From Ilex aquifolium (lineage: Eukaryota > Streptophyta > Magnoliopsida > Aquifoliales > Aquifoliaceae): DNA of 64,000 bases. Below the pieces are notes generated by a model that did not search any database, was not told where the DNA came from, and worked only from the letters and a program-made list of their open reading frames with translations. The position numbers were made by a program, and so were the translations under genes. Numbering within the stretch: the stretch's first letter is position 1; every line of letters starts with the position of its first letter. The stretch covers positions 12,750,451 through 12,814,450 of the forward strand of contig OX637395.1 in the NCBI GenBank assembly GCA_951799425.1, written 5' to 3'. Positions 56,078 through 64,000 of this stretch are shown in pieces.

Positions 56078-58171
56078 TGTAAAATCCGAAAAAATATATA
56101 TATATAAAAAAAAAAAATCATAATTACAGGGATAAAATAATAATTAATTATTAAAGTACGGGTCATAAATGTAAATTCTTAAAAAATATAAAGTTAGAAT
56201 ATATATATATATCTATAAGTGGAAGACAAAAGTCTTCCACTTTTGTTCGGCGAGGCAGAGAGACAGAAAACGAGAGAAAAAAAAAAGAAAAAGAAAAGAA
56301 GAAAAAAAAGTTAGACCCCCTGACCTTCTTCCTCAGATCTACGAAGATTTAACCGTCTAATCGCTTCGGGCCAAGAATTAAAGTTGCTCTACTCAGCGAG
56401 AGCTACGTAACGACACCAAAGATCGTATTTTTCTGCAAAAATATCAAGTACGAAATTTAGACCTAAGGCTTGAGAAGCTGAATTTGGGCTTTCTTTGGGG
56501 TCCTACTACGTGGGCTCACGCTACGAGAGGTAGGGTTTCCCCTATTTAGATGTAATTTCAGCCTAAAATATTGCATATGAAATGGGCAGACTAATGATGT
56601 ATATCACATGTTAGGTCTTGACTAGTGTAACTAGTGGGTCAAATATAGGATTTATAATTAATTTTATAATTAGTAAAATCCTATTATGATTAACTTGGTG
56701 TAAGTTAATGTTAGTGGTTAAAGCATGTTAATTGTACATTAGCATGACTTGATGTTTTAATGGCATATCAAGTTTAATAAAATTATTAGCTTGTTATGTG
56801 GTTATGAAATAATATGTATGTTAAATGATTATTTAACATATGATTATTGTGATGAATTTGTGCTTATGTTTATAGAATTAATAAACATGTTGTCATGTTG
56901 GAAGTAATAAACATGCTATTTGTGTAAATTGATGTACCTCTAGGTGTTTGTTTAAATGCCTAGGTGAATACAAGTATGTTAATTGAATTGATTATCTTAC
57001 ATAACATGCTTGAGATTGTGTTGAAAATGTCATTATATTGCATTCATTATATAATTGACATTATAAGTGGTACCAAAGGCAATTGCGCATTGCATTGCAT
57101 TATGCATGAGTCACACTACATTCATGGGCATTGACATGGGTGGGAGTGTGTGCATGGTATGAAATCAATCACCACATAGGTGGTTGATTGTGGACTCGGG
57201 AAAGTCGTACCAAGGTCCGGCTGAGTCGCACGGGAAATTAAATGGATAAATGTGTCGGGGATAGCAAGAAGGGCTAGATTCTCCCTCGGGTGCAAGACCC
57301 GCTTACTTGGTTTATACACTTCCCGGCAGTGAAATTCCAGAAAAGTGTAACGGCGTAAACGGAGCCGCAGGTGGGATGTCCTGAAGATCCGTTGATGGTT
57401 GGTGTCCCATTGGTGTAATACCATAAATCATCTCCCCACAAAGACACAAGAAAATGAATTAATTAGTCATTGAGTGTACATAACACCAATGACAGGGGGG
57501 CTTGGAATGCCCGGATACATACGCATGGCATTGCATGTGTTGTGGGAGCTCGGGATGGGGCTCGGTGTTGGTATTGTTTGCTTGAGTTACATCTCATGGC
57601 ATGACATGATTTATGGCATTTGTTCATAATAGACATATTTGAATGAATGCATGAAATGATTGTTGCATGTGACGTTTCATATGCATTTAGGTTGAGAGGA
57701 ATTCTCTATAGGAGTTACCCTATTGAGCGTTGGCTCACCCTTTATGGGAACATTTTTCAGGTATCGACCAAGCATCCACCGAAGGCGAGGCCATGGGCCC
57801 GCTTTGACGACAGAGCCGGCCTGTGGCTCTTATTTTGACTGTGCAGTCCCTTGTATATATTTTACTTTTGGCCTTGTATAATTTTTGTAACAAAAACTTG
57901 TTTATATTTTAAAAGGCACATGGGACTCTTTTGAGACATTTATTCTTTTATGAATGAATGTACGTAGTGATGGTGATTATGGTGGTATTTGATACTATGC
58001 AATTAAGTAAGGATAAATGGACCCGGTGTGGTCAATATTGTATATTGGACCTCGGATGGGTCATGTGATTGTATGATTACACAGGTTGTGTTTTGGGTAG
58101 AGTTTCCCGTACAAAGGAGACTCTGCCCAAATTTTGTTAAATTAAGGACCCCCAGTTTTTGGGGCGTCACA
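56078..58171. mobile_element. Solo LTR, copy 2 (2094 bp), inside element A gag
   Basis: Ends TGTAAAATCC...GGGGCGTCACA, TSD TGCAA at 56073-56077 and 58172-58176. High identity to copy 1 along its length, but about 250 bp near the left end (matching 13520-13830 of copy 1) is missing. A hairpin GTGGAAGAC-AAAA-GTCTTCCAC lies just after a TATA-like AT stretch. Removing it rejoins the gag frame. Confidence 0.9.
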
Positions 58172-58755
58172 TGCAACACCCCGGGGGTGAATGGGGATTC
58201 AGTTTGCTGCACCAAGGCATCCATCGTTACTGGGGTTTTGAATTTCACTGCCTCTCTCATGTGGCTGAGCTCTTGCTGGATATCCTGGAAGCGGTGTTCC
58301 CAATATTGCTCCATTCTTTCCTGTTGGAAAGGAATGAAATCATTCATCTCTGGTCCTTCATTATGACTTTGAGCTTCTTCGTTGATTCCCCTTCTAGGTG
58401 GCTGACGAGGTGCTTGGCTGCTTTCTCCTCCTTCGTTTGCTTCCCTGAGGGGGTCAAGGCATTGCCGTTCCCTAGGAGGAAGATTGTTCGGGTCTTGCCG
58501 GGGTGGTTGCGCCTGTTGAGGACCTTGTAAGAGCTTCATGAGCTCTTCATTTTGTTGGAGTAAGCATTGATTGACCAGGCGAAGAGCGTCTAGTTCATTG
58601 TTGGGGGGAGGATCCACCGTAGGAGGGTCGTTTTCAGCAGTATGGATGAAATCATGAAGGTTTTTCGGTTGTCTCCCACTGGTGACCTCCTGGGGATTCT
58701 GCGGTCTTGGGGGATTCATCTGACTTTTACTCATGTTTCGCGTAGAGACCATCAA
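58172..58755 (-). CDS. Element A gag N-terminal part
   Basis: From ATG at about 58752 (MVSTRNMSKSQMNPPRPQNP), a hydrophilic Pro/Gln-rich region, ERMEQYWEHRFQDIQQELSH (helical), ending TESPFTPGVLH at the LTR insertion. Element B (61133-61720) shows the same protein continuing into the capsid domain, so these are the same gene split by the LTR. Confidence 0.8.
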
Positions 58756-58773
58756 TTACTGAAGAATCAGTAT

Positions 58774-58814
58774 ATTTGTAACAAGAACTGTCGTTCCCAC
58801 AGACGGCGCCAAAC
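58774..58814 (-). promoter_or_regulatory. Primer-binding site and leader of element A
   Basis: On the minus strand TGGCGCCGTCTGTGGGAACG lies three bases inside the 5' LTR end, the usual tRNA primer site of this group. Confidence 0.75.
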
Positions 58815-59527
58815 TGATGGTGTAAATCTACGTGAATGAGCTATGGAACAGGATTGATTCGTATGAGTGATATGCGTGGAGTTAAGTGTGGTATCTGAGC
58901 TGCAAGGCTCATGTCTAGCAATGCTAGTTGACGTTTAGGGGAATCAAGGAAAAGGGTGGTAACACAACAGAATTATAGTGGTTCACTGGCCAAAGTTCGG
59001 CTAGTCCACTCTACAATGAAGTCTCTAGCTCCTCTTCTTTATTGATGGAGTTGAACGTATTACAGAATGGGAATCAGGGGATTAGGGTTTTTAGGTGTCT
59101 ATATTGCCCTCTTCCACGGGGGGTCTATCCCCCCTTTCTTATAACCTCCTGCTTACCTCTAATCCGATATTGCCTCCTATGATGGAGGGATCTTCTCATC
59201 TCTCTCTCTCTCTTCAATCCCTAAATTCCATATGGCTGGCTTTGATGGTCTATATCCCGAAATCTTTGCCTTCCTCCATGGGATCTTCCTACATGATCGG
59301 AAAAGATCTTGGTTAGTTGAGGTTTTTACGCCTAGGTTCCAGCTTGGCTCACACTTCGGAGGTGTCTTCTGTCATTTTGCTGTTTCCTCGACTTTTTCTC
59401 CTATTGTCTTATTTGGAGGAGCTCCAGTATCGTGGACGAGCTCGGACTATGGCTTGAATGAGCTCTACTTCTCTTCTCCGAGCTCATTTCCTGAGCTCAG
59501 GTTCGGGGTTTATTTCAGGTATCATCA
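58815..59527 (-). repeat. 5' LTR of element A (713 bp)
   Basis: Partner of 44379-45102. Lacks 13 bp ('cccgagctgagct'-type repeat) present in the other LTR and has a handful of substitutions. Confidence 0.9.
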
Positions 59528-59774
59528 CAAATAAGTGCTCGATTTTTACCACACAGCTACTCTCTTGCTAGTTGCTATGAGATTACCTGTACACTTCATA
59601 GAGAATCATGTGGTGCATGCCTTGGCATATCACTGACAGGGTGGTTCACCATCTTTGGATCAATTAACTCACATATCCAAGCCGTCATTCATCAAAATAA
59701 ACGGGTTCACTTTCTACTGTCATGAATGAAATAAAAACCAAGAAAAGAATTTTGCTTAGTATTCATTTGGATGT

Positions 59775-60365
59775 TGATGATACTTTAAATATGTCTAAGT
59801 TTAAGCACCGGAATTCAGGTCATGCATTCCTAGATCGGGAGCTTAACCCATCTTGGATGACCATGAAGCTCGAGGTCAGATCTTTCATCCCTACAACTGC
59901 GTCTCAAGAAGGATAGCACAGAAGACAGTTGGCTTCCACCCAAGCGCCACCCAAATAGTAACAGTCGCATATCTACGCAAAGAAGTCGCAACTGCCTTAG
60001 CACCCCCCACAGCTGTTACATGATAGGCGCAACCGTTATGAGAGATAGGTAGGAATCACGCCATAGATCAGAAGTCCTAGGAGTAAAAGACTTCATTGAG
60101 AGTGAATTAGCCGAGCTCCCGAGCTGGTGAACCACTATAAACTCTCTGTGTGTTAATTTCCTTTCCCTTGTCCAAATCTTTATAGCCTAGGAGCGTAGAC
60201 TCAGTTACTCAATGCTCATCAATTTCTTATCTTTGCTTTATCGTGCTACATACATCATCAGATGACACCGTCTGTGGGAACGATTATTCTTGTGAAAAAT
60301 TCTACTAATCATCTTCAGTAATTGATGGTTTCTACGCGCAATATAAGCAGAAGTCAGATAAACCC
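59775..60365 (+). mobile_element. Element C: LTR, primer site and first codons of gag
   Basis: LTR 59775-60260 has ends TGATGATACTTT...TACATCATCA, related to those of A and B. Then GATGACACCGTCTGTGGGAA (primer site, altered from TGGCGCC) and ATG at about 60327 reading MVSTRNISRSQINP. At 60366 element B is inserted, cutting gag after about 13 codons. Confidence 0.65.
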
Positions 60366-61070
60366 TGATGATACCTAAAATAAACCTTAAGCACGAGCTC
60401 AGAAAATGAGCCCAACTCGGGAGGTCAGGTAAGATATGCAGAGCTCGTCCAGCCATGGTCAGAGCTCGTCCAGCCATAGTTGGAGCTCCCCCAAAGTGAA
60501 ATGATATTAGAAGCGGTGAGGGGACAACAAGATGACAGCAAACACCTCCGAAGTAATAGCCAAGCTGGAGTCAAGGCATAAAATCCTTAACCAACCAAGA
60601 TCCTCTCCAAAGATTAAGGAGGGTCCCAGGGTAGAAGGCAAAGATCTCGGGATACAGTCCATTAAACCAGCCATGTGGAGTTTAGGTAACTCCCGGATTG
60701 GAGAGAGTAAGGAGAAAAGATCCCTTCATTATAGGAAGTAAAATCGGATTAGAGGTAAGCAAGAGGCTATAAGAGCAGTGTAAGCCTCCATTGAGGAGGA
60801 TATAGGCAATAGAGCCAATAAGCACCCTAATTTCCTCCTCACTGCATTGTAACACACCCAACGTGATCAATAAGAAAATAGGGGCAAGAGTCTCCATTAA
60901 AGAGTGGACTAGCCGAGCTCGTAGGCCGGTGAACCACTGTAATTTCATTGTGTTCATTTCCTTCCAAAGCATTTACCAGCATTTTTGCATGAGCCTTGTA
61001 GCTCAGACATCACACTTGATTTCACGCACATCCATGCCCTCTGCTCATCTTCGGTAGATTAACACCATCA
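60366..61070 (+). repeat. 5' LTR of element B (705 bp)
   Basis: Shares ends and blocks ('gagctcg...ccggtgaaccact') with the LTRs of A and C. Its 3' LTR is beyond the window. Confidence 0.85.
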
Positions 61071-61132
61071 GTTTGGCGCCGTCTGTGGGAACGACAGTTC
61101 TTGTTACAAATATACTGATTTTTCAATAACTG

Positions 61133-62997
61133 ATGGTCTCTACACGAAACATGAGTAAAAGTCAGATGAATCCCCCAAGAATGCAGAATCCCCAGAAGGT
61201 CACCAGTGGGAGGCAACCGGAAAACCTTCATGATTTCGTCCCCACCACTGAAGACGACCCACCTGCGGTGGATCCCCCTGCTAACAATGAACTAGACGCC
61301 CTTCACCTGGTCAATCAACGCTTACTCCAACAAAATGAGGAGCTCTTGAAGATCTTACAAGGTCCTCAGCAGACGCAACCACCCCGGCGAGGCCCGAATG
61401 ATCTTCCTCCTAGGGAACGGCAATGCCTTGACCCCCTCAGGGAAGCAAACGAAGGAGGAGAAAGTAGTCAAGCACCCCATCAACTGCCTAGGAGGGGGAT
61501 CAATGAAGAAGCACAAAGCCAGAACGAAGGGCTGGAGATGAATGATTTCCTTCCTTTCCAACAGGAGAGAATGGAGCAATATTGGGAGCACCACTTCAAG
61601 GACATCCAGCAAGAGCTCAGCCACATGAGAGAGGCAGTAAAGGTCAAAATCCCAGTAACAATGGATGCCCTGGTGCAACAAACTGAATCCTCATTCACTC
61701 CCGGGGTACTACATTTCCCCTTCCTCCGAAGTTCAGAGTGCCTCAGATAGAGGTTTTCGATGGGACAAAAGACCCTGTGGATCACCTCAACACCTACAAA
61801 AACCAAATGGAGTTGCATGGGTACTAGGATCCTGTGCGATGTAGGGCCTTCACCATCACCTTGAAGGGGTCAGCCTTAGCATGGTTCAACAGGCTCCCCC
61901 CAGCTTCGATCTCTTCTTTCAAAGAACTTTCCATTTCCTTTGTATCTCACTTCATTGGAGCTCGGATCTACAGGAAGCCGAGCTATTATTTATTAAATAT
62001 CAAGCAGAGGCCTGAGGAGAACTTGTGATCTTACGTACAGATGTTCAATTCAGAATCTCTGAAGGTGGATATCCCAGACGAAAAGTTTGCCATTACCGCT
62101 TTCATTGCAGGATTAGGAGTGCAGTCAAAGGATTTGATGTTCTCTATATCGAAGAACCCTCAAGCAAACATGGCTGAGGTGTTAGCTAAGGCAGAAAAGT
62201 ATATAAACAGTGAAGAAGCACTCCTTTCCAAGGTGGGGAGTACGTCCACACGGAAGGAGAAAGAAAAAGAAGAGAGGAAAAGGGACCGAAGTCCCAGGAA
62301 AGAAAAAGGGTGAGAAAGATCTCTAAGGAGGGATAGAGATCACTCCCCAAAGAGAAGAGGGAATGTTAGAGACCGCTTGGGCCCCGTGCAGCCTGAGCTC
62401 CAGCCTAGATACGGACCTCAGCGATTCACCCCGCTCACCGCCGCTGTGTCCCAAGTTCTGTATGAGGTCCAAAACGAAAAATTCTTAAGGTGGCCACCTC
62501 GGATGAAGGCGGATCCAGCAAAGAGAGACCCCACAAAGTATTGTGACTACCACAGAGATCATGGTCATCACACCGATGACTGCATTCAATTAAAGAAGGA
62601 GATCGAGTTCCTAATTCAACGAGGACAGTTGCGTCGCTTCGTGGCCCATGACAACCAGAATCGAGCTCTTCCACCGCCGCCACCTCAACAGCAGGTACCT
62701 GCACCACATCAGCAGCCTCTAGGTGAGATCAGAGTAATATCTGGAGGATTTGAGGGAGGCGGAGAATCCAGCACAGCCAGGAAAGCGCACCTCCGACGAA
62801 TCAGAGCCGAAGAAACTCTCGAAGTGCATACTGTAACCAAAGCACCACGCTTAGACACAGCTATCACTTTTTCAGATTCTGATTTGGAGGGATGCCAATA
62901 CCCCCATGATGATCCGTTGGTGGTAAGAGTCGTGGTAGCTAACAGAACCGTTCATCGAGTTCTGATTAATAACGGGAACTCGGCAGACATCATTTAG
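61133..62997 (+). pseudogene. Element B gag (broken)
   Basis: MVSTRNMSKSQMNPPRMQNP to TESSFTPGVLH, then a frameshift near 61720. It continues as FAITLKGSALAWFNRLPPAS-type capsid, FNSESLKVDIPDEKFAITAF, zinc knuckle CDYHRDHGHHTDDC and the start of protease. Stops by single changes from the element A sequence: TAG at ~61827 (for CAG), TGA at ~62026 and ~62311 (for CGA). A 2-base loss near 62995 ends this frame. Confidence 0.85.
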
Positions 62998-64000
62998 CGC
63001 CTGCATTCGACAAAATGGACATAGGAAGGGAAAAACTCAAACCTGTAAGCACTCACTTGCTAGGTTTCTCAAGAGAAAGGGTGCTCCCCCTGAGCTCAAT
63101 CCAACTTATACTCACCCTAGGTGACCGACCTTGCAAAGCCACCACGACCGTAAAATTTCTAGTGGTTGATGCACCTTCTGCATACAATATCCTGCTTGGA
63201 AGGCCTTCCCTTAACTCTATGAGGGCAATCTCATCTGCCTATCACTTGGTTATCAAATTTCCAACAGAAAATGGAATCGGAGTGGTCCGGGGAGACCAGC
63301 GTGTAGCAAGAGAATGCTACATGACGTCTGTGAAGATGAAAGAGGTTGAGAACATCCAATTGGATGAACTCGACATGAGAGATAAGCTGAAAACCAGACC
63401 AATCCCGTCGGAGGAGCTAGAACTTGTACAACTAGATGAAGAGCCCGAGCACCTTGTTTATGTGGGATCCAAGCTGAGCAGAGAGATTAAGGAACTTATC
63501 ATCCAATTTTTAAGGCAAAACATGGATGTGTTTGCCTGGAAACAAGAAGATATAGAAGGTATTGAATCTTCGGTTATCATGCATAAGCTCAGCGTGAACC
63601 CGAGCTGCAAACTCATCAAACAAAAGAGGAGAAGTTTCGCCCCAGAGCGTCAAAAAGCCATTAACGAAGAGGTCAACAAACTACTACATGCCAGAGCCAT
63701 TAGGAAGGTGGATTACCCAGTATGGCTAGCTAATGTTGTCCTAGTTAAGAAGATCAATGGCAAGTGGCGCCTCTGCATTGACTTCACTGACCTCAACAGG
63801 GCCTGCCCCAAGGACAGTTTCCCCTTACCTCGAATAGACTTGATTATGGACGCCACCGCTGGTCACGAGCTCCTCAGCTTCATGGACGCTTTCTCCGGAT
63901 ATAATCAGATCAGAATGGACCCTAATGACCAGGAGAAGACCTCTTTCATAACCGAGCAAGGGACGTATTGTTACCAGGTTATGCCTTTCGGGTTGAAGAA
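62998..64000 (+). pseudogene. Element B protease and RT (partial, open to window end)
   Basis: After the frameshift, an open frame reads FDKMDIGREKLKPVSTHLLG, LLGRPSLNSMRAI, FAWKQEDIEGIE, KINGKWRLCIDFTDLNRACP, FMDAFSGYNQIRMDPNDQEK and YCYQVMPFGLKK, ending mid-RT. The protease site just upstream reads INNGNSAD in place of IDNGSSAD of element A, so the catalytic Asp is lost. Confidence 0.85.

Larger units (their letters stand above)
44379..59527 (-). mobile_element. Tat-type Ty3/gypsy retrotransposon (element A)
   Basis: 15.1 kb, including a nested 2.1-kb LTR. TSD CAAAT at 44374-44378 and 59528-59532. LTR ends TGATGATACC...CACCATCA on the minus strand. Order on the minus strand: 5' LTR, primer site, gag, protease, RT, RNase H, second RNase H, integrase, then a long 3' region with antisense genes, then a polypurine tract and the 3' LTR. 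The dual RNase H and the extra ORFs between pol and the 3' LTR are known traits of the Tat lineage. The two LTRs differ by few substitutions plus a 13-bp indel near 45045, so the insertion is fairly recent. Confidence 0.9.
60366..64000 (+). mobile_element. Element B: Tat-type gypsy, runs off the window
   Basis: 5' LTR 60366-61070 (TGATGATACCTAAAAT...TTAACACCATCA), primer site TGGCGCCGTCTGTGGGAACG at 61074, gag from ATG 61133, pol to the window end. Same family as A but on the opposite strand and more decayed. Confidence 0.88.

Noticed and set aside
58003..58174. C-terminal 57 residues of the apparent 250-codon gag ORF
   Set aside because: These codons lie in the inserted solo LTR; the true gag continues at 56077.

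Overview
The window is nuclear DNA from a flowering plant, most likely a eudicot. Supporting signs are an AT-rich background, spliced genes with GT-AG introns, plant lineages of LTR retrotransposons, L1 and RTE LINEs, MULE, hAT, PIF-Harbinger and Helitron elements, and a plant-type PRA1 gene. Species cannot be told from the sequence. Only two loci look like ordinary host genes: the 3' end of an unidentified membrane-protein gene (1-870, +) and an intronless PRA1/YIP3-family gene (21531-22160, -). Most of the rest is nested transposable-element DNA.

Layout. 1-870: last exons of a host gene. 1298-2700: a Tourist-like MITE split by a hAT element with a perfect 8-bp target duplication. 3280-5165: minus-strand scraps of copia gag, gypsy protease and an RTE LINE endonuclease. 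5990-6880: a degenerate plant transposon-protein ORF. 6879-10230: a decayed Ty1/copia element (-) with one recognisable LTR. 10530-10793: a MULE-type MITE. 11105-17494: a 5'-truncated L1 LINE (+), split by a 2.3-kb solo LTR. 17495-22520: PRA1 and its flanks.

23.5-38.1 kb is best read as one large, old MULE (about 14.6 kb) with roughly 430-bp inverted ends. It holds a Tourist MITE, Helitrons, simple repeats and a long-armed foldback element. A 4.5-kb PIF/Harbinger element is inserted into the right arm of that foldback. The Harbinger insertion carries the first exons of a CECR5-like HAD hydrolase gene next to its broken transposase, so it looks like a gene-capture event. 38.1-42.9 kb is AT-rich DNA with MITEs, a short Helitron, tandem repeats and an old LTR.

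44379-59527 is a nearly complete Ty3/gypsy element of Tat type on the minus strand (LTRs 724 and 713 bp, TSD CAAAT, gag-pol with dual RNase H and integrase). A second copy of the solo-LTR family (56078-58171) interrupts its gag. Between pol and the 3' LTR lie two plus-strand (antisense) spliced genes that each pair a domain resembling the 'putative gypsy type transposon' family with a coiled coil, a captured fragment of ribosomal protein S18, and a 55-bp tandem array in which each unit holds two short hairpins. From 59775 to the end a related LTR (element C) has a second Tat element (B, +) inserted at the start of its gag. B runs off the window and is decayed.

How the parts relate: the order of insertion can be read from target duplications. 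The solo LTRs are younger than the L1 and the Tat element they split; the Harbinger is younger than the foldback; B is younger than C. The Tat antisense genes and the captured gene pieces are the most unusual content.
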